Assembly (NCBI RefSeq): GCF_015864955.1
Contig: NZ_JADYWE010000001.1
Span: forward strand, 310,001 to 374,000
From: Salinibacterium sp. NK8237
Lineage (GTDB): Bacteria; Actinomycetota; Actinomycetes; Actinomycetales; Microbacteriaceae
Direction of reading: 5' to 3'
DNA: 64,000 bases
In this document: positions 42,850 through 51,101 of the stretch, one piece after another
How positions within the stretch are numbered: position 1 is the first letter of the stretch
Layout of the letters: each line of letters starts with the position of its first letter
Made by a program: the position numbers and the translations under genes
Notes under the pieces: generated by a model
What the model saw: only the letters and a program-made list of their open reading frames with translations
The model's database searches: none
What the model was told of the DNA's origin: nothing

Positions 42850-43077
42850 TTACTTAGAACGCTGAGAGAAGTCAGCTACTGCTTCTTCGACATCCGCTAC
42901 GGCGTCACGAAGCTCTGCTTCACGTTCGCGATAGCCATCGACAACAGCACTAGTGAACTCACGAGCTTTGCTGTCAACGTCGGAAAAGAACTGCTTTCCC
43001 TCTGGCGTTTTTGCGACTTGGTGTGCTGCCACGAACCCAACGGCAATTCCAACGACGAAAAGGACTGCGCCTTTCAT
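42850..43077 (-). CDS. Small membrane-anchored protein, function unknown
   Basis: A 75-residue protein with one N-terminal membrane helix (about 4-20) and a charged, helical tail rich in Glu, Asp and Lys. ATG 43077 is fixed by AAGGAG seven bases upstream and by the helix position. It lies between a DUF948-like protein and alaS; similar small proteins are common in this place in Microbacteriaceae. I do not recognise a named family. Confidence 0.8.
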   Translation of the reverse strand: MKGAVLFVVGIAVGFVAAHQVAKTPEGKQFFSDVDSKAREFTSAVVDGYREREAELRDAVADVEEAVADFSQRSK

Positions 43078-43135
43078 GATTTCTCCTTCAGATTGGGGTA
43101 ACACGAACCGTATTAGCTTAGGCGGTTTCGATGCC

Positions 43136-43498
43136 TCAGCGACGGCGCTTAGGGCGAAGGCTCAGCACAGCGGCCCGAACTCCGGCGCTGAAACCTGCGA
43201 TCTTAATCAACGGACCGCCAACGGTCGCCGCGCCAAGGGCGACGAGGGCAGAAATGTTGCCCGTCGTCTCTTCCACATTGCGAGTGATGGCATCCACGCG
43301 CGCGATTTGCCGGTTAGTTTCCGAAATCGTTGTTGTGGCCTCGGTCAACATCGGATCGAGATTATCGCTCACCCCACGGATGGCGGTGCTGGTTTCGTCA
43401 AAGACCTTCCCCAGCTTGAGAAGAGGGACAGCAAGCAATGCCACCAGCACTGCGAACACTCCGGCCGCAATGAGCCCTGCGATATCTCCACCAGTCAT
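43136..43498 (-). CDS. DUF948-like membrane protein
   Basis: A 120-residue protein with an N-terminal membrane helix (about 5-28), then a long helical segment with Thr/Glu/Asn repeats typical of the DUF948 family. A second hydrophobic stretch (about 88-108) and a basic tail follow. ATG 43498 has GGGAG upstream; the longer frame reaches back toward the rpsD terminator. It is downstream of that terminator, so it needs its own promoter; TACCTT with TTGTCG 15 bases upstream is a weak candidate. Confidence 0.82.
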   Translation of the reverse strand: MTGGDIAGLIAAGVFAVLVALLAVPLLKLGKVFDETSTAIRGVSDNLDPMLTEATTTISETNRQIARVDAITRNVEETTGNISALVALGAATVGGPLIKIAGFSAGVRAAVLSLRPKRRR

Positions 43499-43573
43499 GG
43501 TTACTCCCGTCAATCTGAAGAAAAGGTACAAGTACACGGTATTCGACAATTGTGCCGAACTCCGCCGTAAACC

Positions 43574-43609
43574 AAGAAAGGGCCGGAGCAAAAGCTCCGG
43601 CCCTTTCTT
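43574..43609 (-). terminator. Intrinsic terminator of rpsD
   Basis: Perfect 16-bp inverted repeat (43574-43589 with 43594-43609) around a four-base AAAA/TTTT loop, beginning eight bases after the rpsD stop. On the minus strand the stem ends in TTTCTT and is followed by GGTTT. It is the clearest terminator in the window; the A/T-flanked stem may also work in the other direction. Confidence 0.92.
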
Positions 43610-43616
43610 TCACTAG

Positions 43617-44246
43617 TTAGCGTGCTGCGTAGTACTCAACAACGAGCTGAACTTCACAGGTCACGGGAACTTCGGCGCGCTTGGGGCGACGTACGAGACG
43701 TGCCTGCAGCTTGTCGATTTCAACTTCGAGGTAACCAGGAGTCTTAGGAAGAACATCCACGTGTCCGCCAGCTGCGGCGACCTGGAAGATCTCCATGCCT
43801 TCGCTGCGAGCCTTGACGTGCATGAGCTGTCCCGGCTTGACGCGGAACGAGGGACGGTCGACGAGCTGGCCGTCAACCAAGATGTGGCGGTGAACGATCA
43901 TCTGACGAGCCTGTGCGGTCGTGCGAGCAATTGCCGAACGAACGAGCAGAGCGTCGAGACGCATTTCGAGCTGCTCAACCAAGTTCTCACCGGTCAGGCC
44001 AGCGGTCTTGCGGGCTTCCTCGAACTGAATCTTCAGCTGAGCTTCACGGATGCCGTACTGGGCACGCAGACGCTGCTTCTCGCGAAGACGAACAGCATAG
44101 TCACTGTCCTGCTTGCGCTTGGTGCGGCCGTGCTCACCGGGAGCATAGGGGCGCTTTTCGAGGTACTTGGCAGCCTTCGGCGTGAGGGCAATGCCCAACG
44201 CGCGCGACAGGCGAGTCTTGCTACGGGTACGTGACTTAGTAGACAC
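43617..44246 (-). CDS. rpsD: 30S ribosomal protein S4
   Basis: Primary 16S rRNA-binding protein of the small subunit. The 209-residue protein starts at GTG 44246, with AAGGA seven bases upstream, and reads STKSRTRSKTRLSRALG. It is the cysteine-free form without a zinc site. The S4 RNA-binding domain has LEMRLDALLVRSAIARTTAQ and HRHILVDGQLVDRPSF. It stands alone, outside any ribosomal operon, with a 250-base upstream gap and its own terminator. Confidence 0.97.
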   Translation of the reverse strand: MSTKSRTRSKTRLSRALGIALTPKAAKYLEKRPYAPGEHGRTKRKQDSDYAVRLREKQRLRAQYGIREAQLKIQFEEARKTAGLTGENLVEQLEMRLDALLVRSAIARTTAQARQMIVHRHILVDGQLVDRPSFRVKPGQLMHVKARSEGMEIFQVAAAGGHVDVLPKTPGYLEVEIDKLQARLVRRPKRAEVPVTCEVQLVVEYYAAR

Positions 44247-44437
44247 AGGATCCTTTTCGATTGATTCAAGTAAGAACAATCTGGCGATCACTCGCACGCG
44301 AACGCGCGTACACAACACACCAGACGAAGTAGAGGGATGACCCTAGGGAACCCGGTCGGCTACAGACCTGTGTTCCGCGATATTCGATTTCATTGCAGCC
44401 GCGCGCCGAAACCGTATCGTTGGGACGTGTAACTCTA
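44247..44437 (-). promoter_or_regulatory. rpsD promoter and long structured 5' leader
   Basis: TAGAGT (44437-44432) with TGGTTC 17 bases upstream could be the promoter, giving a leader of about 180 bases. Within it CGGCTGCA can pair with TGTAGCCG (one G-U) around a 29-base loop, and a second stem ACGCG-CGTT-CGCGT lies closer to the gene. S4 regulates its own mRNA in other bacteria, so an S4-binding leader is plausible. No known S4 consensus is recognised. Confidence 0.4.
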
Positions 44438-44498
44438 TCACGTCAGTCCCCCGTGAACCACGACTCGCCACACCGAGCCAGAGCGCGAGTTGAGGCAG

Positions 44499-45830
44499 CT
44501 ATTCGCCGCGAATAATCTCTCGCAGTTTCGCGAGTCGGGCAGACACCTCGCGCTCGTTGCCGTTGTTCGTTGGAGTGTAATACTCGGTGCCTTTCAAAAC
44601 ATCGGGCAGGTACTCCTGCTTCACCACTCCAAACTCTGAGTCGTGAGAATAGCGATAGCCCTTTCCATGGCCCAACCGCTTGGCACCCGGGTAGTGGGCA
44701 TCGCGCAGTGGCTTAGGCACCCGGCCAATCTTGCCTGCACGCACATCGGCGATTGCAGCATCCAAAGCGGTATAGGCAGCATTCGATTTGGGAGCCGTCG
44801 CCAGATAGACAACAGCTTCTGCCAGCGGGATGCGACCTTCGGGCATTCCGATGAGCTGCACCGCATCAGCGGCCGCTACGGCAATCACGAGCGCTTGAGG
44901 GTCGGCGACGCCCACATCTTCTGCGGCGCTAATAATCACGCGCCGCGCAATGAAGCGGGGATCCTCCCCCGCTTCGATCATGCGCGCCAAGTAATGGAGT
45001 GCGGCATCGACATCGGAACCACGCACAGACTTAATGAAGGCGCTGATCACGTCGTAATGCTCATCACCGTTTCTGTCGTAGCGCAATAGGGCTCGATCAA
45101 CAGCATTCGCTACGTGTTCTGCCGTCACGACCGCGGGACTTGCTGCGTCTTCATCATTCGACGCAGAAACTGCGGAAGCTTCAAGCGCGGTGAGCACCCG
45201 CCGAGCATCTCCCGACGACAAGCGGATGAGTAGTGCGCGCGCTTCAGGCTCGAGCACAACCGCATCCCGAAGCCCTCGGGGATCAGAAACGGCGCGATCA
45301 ACCAAATCCCCCAGATCGTCGTCGTCGAGTTGATTGAGAGTCAGCAATAGGGACCGCGACAACAGCGGTGAGATCACGGAGAATGACGGGTTCTCTGTTG
45401 TCGCCGCGATCAGAATGACCCAGCCGTTTTCTACCCCAGGGAGCAACGCGTCCTGCTGCGCCTTAGTGAAACGGTGAATCTCATCAAGGAAGAGAACAGT
45501 AGATACACCATAGAGATCGCGAGCAGTGAGCGCCTCCTCCATGGTTTGACGCACATCTTTTACACCGGCGGTGACCGCAGAAAGCTCCACAAACTTGCGC
45601 TGAGAACCCCGCGCAATCGCCTTCGCGATAGTGGTCTTTCCCGTGCCGGGAGGCCCCCACAAAATAATGGATGCTGAACCATGACTGCCGTCAGCATCGT
45701 TCGCGAGGCTCATCAGCGGCGATCCGCGCTGCAGCAAATGCTTCTGACCGACGATCTCGTCGAGAGTCAGCGGCCGCATGCGCACCGCGAGGGGTGTTGC
45801 TCCGCTGTGCAGAGTTGCGGAAGCATTCAT
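44499..45830 (-). CDS. rarA: Replication-associated recombination protein A (RarA/MgsA)
   Basis: AAA+ ATPase related to clamp loaders, acting at stalled forks. The 443-residue protein has Walker [10 protein letters not shown] at residues 59-67, Walker B FLDEIHRF and sensor 1 AATTENPSF. The C-terminal tetramerisation domain has [17 protein letters not shown] 45830 lacks a ribosome binding site; TACGAT stands six bases upstream, which fits a leaderless transcript. It is divergent from the cyclophilin gene. Confidence 0.96.
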   Translation of the reverse strand: MNASATLHSGATPLAVRMRPLTLDEIVGQKHLLQRGSPLMSLANDADGSHGSASIILWGPPGTGKTTIAKAIARGSQRKFVELSAVTAGVKDVRQTMEEALTARDLYGVSTVLFLDEIHRFTKAQQDALLPGVENGWVILIAATTENPSFSVISPLLSRSLLLTLNQLDDDDLGDLVDRAVSDPRGLRDAVVLEPEARALLIRLSSGDARRVLTALEASAVSASNDEDAASPAVVTAEHVANAVDRALLRYDRNGDEHYDVISAFIKSVRGSDVDAALHYLARMIEAGEDPRFIARRVIISAAEDVGVADPQALVIAVAAADAVQLIGMPEGRIPLAEAVVYLATAPKSNAAYTALDAAIADVRAGKIGRVPKPLRDAHYPGAKRLGHGKGYRYSHDSEFGVVKQEYLPDVLKGTEYYTPTNNGNEREVSARLAKLREIIRGE

Positions 45831-45836
45831 AACTCA

Positions 45837-45842
45837 ATCGTA
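45837..45842 (-). promoter_or_regulatory. Candidate -10 of rarA, leaderless arrangement
   Basis: TACGAT, six bases, then the rarA ATG, with no ribosome binding site between. This spacing matches the TANNNT rule for leaderless actinobacterial promoters. Confidence 0.4.
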
Positions 45843-45901
45843 ATCGCCAGCACTGACCGTCTGCACAGCGCACCTATCATTACGTGCCAGCGTCGTGGCG
45901 T

Positions 45902-45931
45902 TTGGTTGAGATTCCCGCGAGACCGTAAGGT
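45902..45931 (+). promoter_or_regulatory. Candidate promoter of the cyclophilin gene
   Basis: TTGGTT at 45902-45907 and TAAGGT at 45926-45931 with an 18-base spacer. A start near 45938 would give a leader of about 50 bases ending in AAGGAG. The match to consensus is moderate. Confidence 0.3.
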
Positions 45932-45986
45932 TCATTGTGGCGTTCCTACGACAGCGGCGACGTCCGCGATTCTTCAAGGAGTAATG

Positions 45987-46778
45987 GTGGCATCCAGCAA
46001 GAGGCATTCACGCGAGCAACGAGACGCGCGGGAACGACTGCGCCTGTACACCGCGCGTGCATCCGTGCACGAGCAAACTGTCGCTCGCCGGAAGCGTGAC
46101 AACGTTCTTGCAGTGGGTGTCGGACTCGTCATCATCGCGTTGGTGTCCACCGCTCAAGTCTTTTATTTCTCGGCCGGCCCGGGAACTCCCGAGCCAGCAC
46201 CGTCGTTTACCGAAGAGCCTGAAGCCACCGATTCTGGCAACGTCGGGGATGTTCCCGATCCGGCTCTCGCCGAAGCTCGCACGTGGACTGGCGAACTCAC
46301 CCTCAACGATGTCGCGCTCGGTATCGAGCTCGATGGTGCGGCTGCGCCGCAAGCCGTGGCGTCGCTCGTGGACTCCGCGGCATCCGACTATTACGTAGGC
46401 ACTACCTGTCACCGTTTGGTCGTCACTGACAGCGCGGGACTGATCCAGTGCGGTTCGCTCGACGGCACCGGCGCGAGTGACCCCGACTATTCCTATGGCC
46501 CCATTGAGAACTCAGGCGTCGGCGGTTTCTACCCCGCCGGCTCGATCGCCATGGCACGAACCGGCGACGACGCTTTCTCAAACGGCCGTCAGTTCTTCAT
46601 CGTCTTTGACGATGCGATCATTCCTGATGACACGGTCGGCGGCTACAGCATCGTCGGTCAAGTCACCTCTGGACTCGAGGATCTCCAGTCGGAGATCGTC
46701 GCAGGCGGCATCGTTGACGATGCCCAAGATGGAGCCCCGGTGACTGCCACAAGCATCACCGGCTTCACGATCCAGTAA
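45987..46778 (+). CDS. Membrane-anchored cyclophilin-type peptidyl-prolyl isomerase
   Basis: A 263-residue protein with a basic cytoplasmic N-terminus, one membrane helix (about 40-60) and a Pro/Glu-rich linker. A cyclophilin domain (about 100-263) lies outside the membrane. Seen are TCHRLVVTDSAGLIQCGS, with the catalytic Arg and a Gln, and GSIAMARTG and GRQFFIVFDD. The aromatic Phe, Trp and His of human cyclophilin A are not obvious. GTG 45987 is preferred to ATG 45984 because AGGAG ends five bases before the GTG but only two before the ATG. It sits beside rsh, as in mycobacteria. Confidence 0.9.
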   Translation: MASSKRHSREQRDARERLRLYTARASVHEQTVARRKRDNVLAVGVGLVIIALVSTAQVFYFSAGPGTPEPAPSFTEEPEATDSGNVGDVPDPALAEARTWTGELTLNDVALGIELDGAAAPQAVASLVDSAASDYYVGTTCHRLVVTDSAGLIQCGSLDGTGASDPDYSYGPIENSGVGGFYPAGSIAMARTGDDAFSNGRQFFIVFDDAIIPDDTVGGYSIVGQVTSGLEDLQSEIVAGGIVDDAQDGAPVTATSITGFTIQ

Positions 46779-46861
46779 CAGCGTCAGCGACCGTGAGCGC
46801 GGTTGTTCTAAGCTTGGGTAACCCGGCAGCGACTTCCGGCATAAGCAGCAAGGTGAAGTAA

Positions 46862-48091
46862 TTGGCTACAGAGAACCAGAACGAGTGGGGCCGCGTCGAC
46901 GAGACAGGCACCGTTTTCGTCCGTGAGGCAGAAGGCGAACGCGCCGTCGGCCAATACCCCGACGGAACTCCCGAAGAGGCTTTGGCCTACTTCAGCCGCA
47001 AATATCAGGAGCTTGCCGGGCAGGTTACGTTGCTTGAGCAACGCGTCAAGAACGGCGCTCCCGCCTCTGACGTTGCCAAGGCCGTCGCCACGCTCGATGA
47101 GTCAATTGCCACCGCAAACGCCGTGGGTGACCTCGCAGCGCTGCTCACACGCGTGCAGGCGCTTGGCGGCTCCGTGACTAAGCTCACTGAACAGCAAAGC
47201 GAAGAAGCGAAAGCCGCACTCACGGAGGCAATTGCTGCCCGTAGTGCGCTCGTTGTTGAGGCCGAGACGCTCGCTGCTGCCGATCCGGCCAAAGCACAGT
47301 GGAAGCAAGTCACCGCGCAAATGGACGATATTTTTACACGCTGGAAGGCTCATCAAGCTGACGGTCCTCGTTTACCCAAGAACGAAGCGAATGAGTTGTG
47401 GAAGCGATTCCGCGCTGCACGAAGCACGATCGACACCCATCGTCGCGCGTTTTTTGCCGAGTTAGATTCCGTTCACAAGAAGGCTCGCGCTGACAAGCAA
47501 GCTCTCGTCGACGAAGCAGAGTCTCTCGCCGCACAGGGCGCCGACGGCATCCATACGTACCGCCGACTTCTCGACAGCTGGAAGGCCGCCGGTCGCGCAG
47601 GAAAGAAGTTTGACGACGCCTTGTGGGCTAAGTTCAAGCAGGCAGGCGACGTTCTCTACGCCGCCAAGTCAGAGGTTGACGCTCAAGACAACGTGGAGTT
47701 CACCGCAAACTGGGAGCTGAAGAAAACGCTGCTCGAGGAAGCTGAGCCGCTGCTGAAGGCGACAGATCGCGTGCAAGCAAAGAAGACTCTGCTCTCGATC
47801 CAAAAGCGCTGGGACGAGATTGGCAAGGTGCCCCGCGACAAGATCAAGACTGCCGAAGAGCGTCTCCGCAAGGTTGAGGCCGCTGTTCGCAAGCTCGACG
47901 AGGATCACTGGCACAAGAACAACCCCGAGCGTCAGGAACGGTCAGAGGGCTTCTTGGGTCAACTCAACGAAGCGATCGCCAAGCTTGAGGCAGAACTCGC
48001 CGAAGCCCAAGCGACCGGCAATGCGAAGAAGATTGCGGCAGCACAAGACGCACTCGATGCTCGCAAGGCATGGTTGGGCGCCCTCAAGTAG
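46862..48091 (+). CDS. DUF349 repeat protein
   Basis: A 409-residue, highly charged, mostly helical protein with about three DUF349 repeats between residues 110 and 350 (W-K-x-A pattern such as FTRWKAH, LLDSWKAAG, IQKRWDEIG). It has coiled-coil ends and no signal peptide or membrane helix. The family function is unknown; its members are often linked to nucleic-acid or stress roles. TTG 46862 is chosen because AAGGTG stands six bases upstream and the frame begins just there. Confidence 0.88.
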   Translation: MATENQNEWGRVDETGTVFVREAEGERAVGQYPDGTPEEALAYFSRKYQELAGQVTLLEQRVKNGAPASDVAKAVATLDESIATANAVGDLAALLTRVQALGGSVTKLTEQQSEEAKAALTEAIAARSALVVEAETLAAADPAKAQWKQVTAQMDDIFTRWKAHQADGPRLPKNEANELWKRFRAARSTIDTHRRAFFAELDSVHKKARADKQALVDEAESLAAQGADGIHTYRRLLDSWKAAGRAGKKFDDALWAKFKQAGDVLYAAKSEVDAQDNVEFTANWELKKTLLEEAEPLLKATDRVQAKKTLLSIQKRWDEIGKVPRDKIKTAEERLRKVEAAVRKLDEDHWHKNNPERQERSEGFLGQLNEAIAKLEAELAEAQATGNAKKIAAAQDALDARKAWLGALK

Positions 48092-48139
48092 CGTGTTCTC
48101 CACAGGCAACTAGTTCTCCACTAAAGCGCAACTGCAGCC

Positions 48140-48167
48140 ATCGTGCGGCCACCAACGGCCGCACGAT
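48140..48167 (+). terminator. Perfect hairpin between the DUF349 gene and the AbiEi-like gene
   Basis: Perfect 11-bp inverted repeat (48140-48150 with 48157-48167) around a six-base loop, 48 bases after the DUF349 stop and six bases before the next ATG. No T-run follows. It is probably a GC-type terminator for the DUF349 transcript, but its closeness to the next start codon could also lower translation there. Confidence 0.6.
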
Positions 48168-48173
48168 AGAGGC

Positions 48174-48746
48174 ATGACACCACGACTCCCCCCAGTACTC
48201 AGTGCAATCGACTTACCGTTGGTGGAACTTCAATGTGCTGCTCTCGACGGCGAATTATTCGCTCTCGACCAGTGCTTCTGTTCCATAGATGAATTCGACA
48301 CCATTCATTTACGTGCCCGCGCACTCGGCGTGATCTTGGACGCTCGAATTATTGCGGAACGGATGACTGCAGCCTGGGTGTGGGGCGCCGCTCTCAATCC
48401 CCCTAGCCGTCATCAATTGTGCGTCGCTATCGGCGCCCGCACCCGACCTCACGCAAGTTTGAATGCGCTTCTTCGCGAAGTCGTGATCGGTGATGACGAC
48501 ATCGACACCGTGTCGGGCGTGAGCGTGACATCGCGGCTGCGCACTGTTCTCGACCTGGCTCGATTTAGTGAGCCATTCGGCGTCAGAGAGCAGTCGGCCG
48601 TCAGAGTCTTGATGGACGAAGGCGCTCTCGACTATGAGCACTGCGTCAGTGCGCTTACTTCACGCCGCAATCTGCCGCAGAAGCGGGTTGCCCTCGAACG
48701 CTTAGCCGCGCTTCAGACCCCCGTTCCACTCGCGTGTGTCAGCTAG
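48174..48746 (+). CDS. AbiEi-antitoxin-like protein without partner (orphan)
   Basis: A 190-residue soluble protein. Its middle (AERMTAAWVWGA, then an Arg-rich stretch and VSGVSVTSRLRTVLDLAR) matches the pattern of actinobacterial AbiEi-like or nuclease-associated proteins. No clear N-terminal winged helix and no AbiEii-type nucleotidyltransferase toxin gene is nearby. AGAGG is next to ATG 48174, too close to be a good ribosome binding site. The stop overlaps the convergent rsh stop by four bases (CTAG). The family call is tentative, and the gene may be decaying. Confidence 0.65.
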   Translation: MTPRLPPVLSAIDLPLVELQCAALDGELFALDQCFCSIDEFDTIHLRARALGVILDARIIAERMTAAWVWGAALNPPSRHQLCVAIGARTRPHASLNALLREVVIGDDDIDTVSGVSVTSRLRTVLDLARFSEPFGVREQSAVRVLMDEGALDYEHCVSALTSRRNLPQKRVALERLAALQTPVPLACVS

Positions 48747-50989
48747 CCGCTATTGACTCGGTACACGTCGTAGACGGCATCTACGCGACGCACAGCATTG
48801 AGCACACGATCAAGATGAGTGGTGTCGCCCATTTCGAAAACAAACTTGCTGATCGCAAGACGCGCGGTCGACGTATTCACTGTCGCTGAGAGAATGTTTA
48901 CATGGGTCTCACTGAGCACCTTGGTGATGTCAGAGAGTAGCCCGGCACGGTCAAGCGCCTCAACCTGAATTTGAACGAGGAACAAGCTCTTGGATGTCGG
49001 AGCCCACTCCACTTCGATCATGCGCTCAGGCTCATCTAGGAGTGACTGCACGTTTTTACAATCGGCACGATGGACCGAGACGCCGGCACCGCGGGTGACA
49101 AAACCTACCACCTCATCGCCCGGAACAGGCGTGCAACAACGCGCTAGCTTAACGAGAATGTCGGGGGCGCCACGAACCAGAATTCCAGAATCTGAATGCT
49201 TATACGGGCGCAGTTTGCCTGCGGCCGGGAAAGTGAGTTCTCCGTCATCTTCTTCGGTGCCAGCGCTAAGCGAGCCGACGAGCTTCTCGATAACTGACTG
49301 TGTGGAGATGTGGCCTTCGCCGACCGCCGCGTAGAGAGCAGAAACATCTTCGTAGCGCATGTTCGCAGCAAGTTCTGCAAACGACTCTTGACTCATGAGC
49401 TTCTGAAGAGGCATGTTCTGTTTGCGCATCGCGCGAGCGATGGCATCTTTGCCTTGCTCAATAGCTTCGTCGCGACGTTCCTTCGTGAACCACGCACGAA
49501 TCTTATTGCGAGCACGCGTGCTCTTTACAAATCCCAGCCAATCCTGGCTCGGCGCAGCATCCGGACTCTTTGACGTGAATACTTCAACCGAGTCTCCGCT
49601 GTTGAGCTCGGTTTCTAGCGGCACCAATCTGCCGTTGACCTTAGCGCCCATGGTGCGGTGGCCAATTTCGGTGTGCACCGCGTAGGCAAAGTCAACAGGT
49701 GTAGCACCAGCGGGAAGGCCGATTACCTTGCCCTGAGGCGTGAAGACGTATACCTCCTTGGCACCAATTTCGAAACGAAGCGATTCAAGGAACTCGCTTG
49801 GATCGGATGTTTCCGCCTGCCAGTCTGTGATGTGCGCTAACCACGCCATATCGTTGTCCGCGGGTCCAGACTCGATAGCCTTGCCGGCAGCGCGGTCTTT
49901 GTACTTCCAATGAGCAGCAACACCAAACTCTGCTCGATGATGCATCTCACTGGTGCGAATTTGAATCTCGACCGCCCGGCCGTCCGGGCCAATCACTGTC
50001 GTATGAAGCGACTGGTACAGATTGAACTTTGGCGTCGCTATGTAATCCTTGAAGCGACCAGGAATCGGGTTCCATCGAGCGTGAATTGATCCGAGCACCG
50101 CATAGCAATCGCGCACCGAGTTTACGAGCACTCGGATACCGACCAGGTCATAGATCTCGTCGAATTCGCGACCGCGCAGAATCATCTTCTGGTAGATCGA
50201 GTAATACTGCTTGGGCCTACCAGCAACTGTGCCCTTGATGCGCGATGTTCTGAGGTCGTCTTTTACAGCCGCGATGACCTGCTTGACGAACTCGTCCCGC
50301 TGCGGTGTTCGCTTCGAAACTAGGCTTTCGATCTCGACATAAATTTTCGGATGCAACACAGCGAACGAGAGATCTTCGAGCTCTGTCTTCATCGCCTGAA
50401 TACCAAGCCGGTGCGCGAGTGGCGCATAAATCTCGAGAGTCTCTTGCGCCTTGCGCGAGGCAGACTCTCGAGGCACAAACCCCCATGTGCGTGCGTTATG
50501 GAGGCGGTCTGCGAGCTTAATCACGAGAACGCGGATGTCTTTCGACATCGCGACGATCATCTTACGAACCGTCTCAGCTTGTGCGCTATCGCCGTACTTA
50601 ACTTTGTCTAGCTTGGTGACTCCGTCGACGAGCATGGCGATTTCATCGCCAAACTCGAGACGAAGTTCGTCAAGCGAATAAGAAGTGTCTTCTACTGTGT
50701 CGTGAAGAAGGGCGGCAGCAATAGTCTTCTCGCCAATGCCGAGCTCAGCAAGGATCTGGGCAACGGCGATCGGGTGAGTGATGTAAGGCTCACCGCTCTT
50801 ACGCTTCTGGCCGTCGTGCGCCCTAAATGCAGCGGCGTAGGCCCGCTCGATGAGAGCAAGATTGGCCTTCGGGTGACTTGCCTTGACCGTTCGCAGAAGT
50901 TTCTCGACTGAACCCGCTGGTTGTGCACGGGAGAAGAGTCGAGGAAGGAGCGCGCGAAACGACGCTGATGACTGCTGCGAATCACTCAT
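48743..50989 (-). CDS. rsh: Bifunctional (p)ppGpp synthase/hydrolase (RSH)
   Basis: Controls the stringent response. The 748-residue protein has an HD hydrolase domain (about 45-200) with HDTVEDTSYS and KLADRLHNARTW. The synthetase domain (about 250-370) has RPKQYYSIYQKM and YQSLHTTVIGPDGRAVEIQIRT. A TGS domain lies around 400-465, and a C-terminal ACT domain around 670-745. Both catalytic sites look intact. ATG 50989 has a strong AGGAGG seven bases upstream. Homologs are also called relA. Confidence 0.97.
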   Translation of the reverse strand: MSDSQQSSASFRALLPRLFSRAQPAGSVEKLLRTVKASHPKANLALIERAYAAAFRAHDGQKRKSGEPYITHPIAVAQILAELGIGEKTIAAALLHDTVEDTSYSLDELRLEFGDEIAMLVDGVTKLDKVKYGDSAQAETVRKMIVAMSKDIRVLVIKLADRLHNARTWGFVPRESASRKAQETLEIYAPLAHRLGIQAMKTELEDLSFAVLHPKIYVEIESLVSKRTPQRDEFVKQVIAAVKDDLRTSRIKGTVAGRPKQYYSIYQKMILRGREFDEIYDLVGIRVLVNSVRDCYAVLGSIHARWNPIPGRFKDYIATPKFNLYQSLHTTVIGPDGRAVEIQIRTSEMHHRAEFGVAAHWKYKDRAAGKAIESGPADNDMAWLAHITDWQAETSDPSEFLESLRFEIGAKEVYVFTPQGKVIGLPAGATPVDFAYAVHTEIGHRTMGAKVNGRLVPLETELNSGDSVEVFTSKSPDAAPSQDWLGFVKSTRARNKIRAWFTKERRDEAIEQGKDAIARAMRKQNMPLQKLMSQESFAELAANMRYEDVSALYAAVGEGHISTQSVIEKLVGSLSAGTEEDDGELTFPAAGKLRPYKHSDSGILVRGAPDILVKLARCCTPVPGDEVVGFVTRGAGVSVHRADCKNVQSLLDEPERMIEVEWAPTSKSLFLVQIQVEALDRAGLLSDITKVLSETHVNILSATVNTSTARLAISKFVFEMGDTTHLDRVLNAVRRVDAVYDVYRVNSG

Positions 50990-50996
50990 CCCGCTA

Positions 50997-51014
50997 CCTC
51001 CTAGATCGATTCTA
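50997..51014 (-). promoter_or_regulatory. Promoter and ribosome binding site of rsh within an inverted repeat
   Basis: On the minus strand TAGAAT (51014-51009) is followed after about six bases by TAGGAGG (51003-50997). Both lie in or next to the 6-bp inverted repeat CCTAGA-n5-TCTAGG (51000-51016). A start near 51002 would give a very short leader beginning at the Shine-Dalgarno sequence. No clear -35 is seen. Confidence 0.4.
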
Positions 51015-51101
51015 GGACGCGTTCGACACCGCGAAGTTCACGAGCGCAACGAACCACTGCTGTTCCTTGCGAACGAATAACCACACGTTCGTGCACGGTA
51101 G

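Noticed and set aside
44500..44514. 15-base palindrome at the rarA stop codon
   Set aside because: It has a one-base centre, so it cannot fold as a hairpin, and it lies within coding sequence and stop; probably chance.
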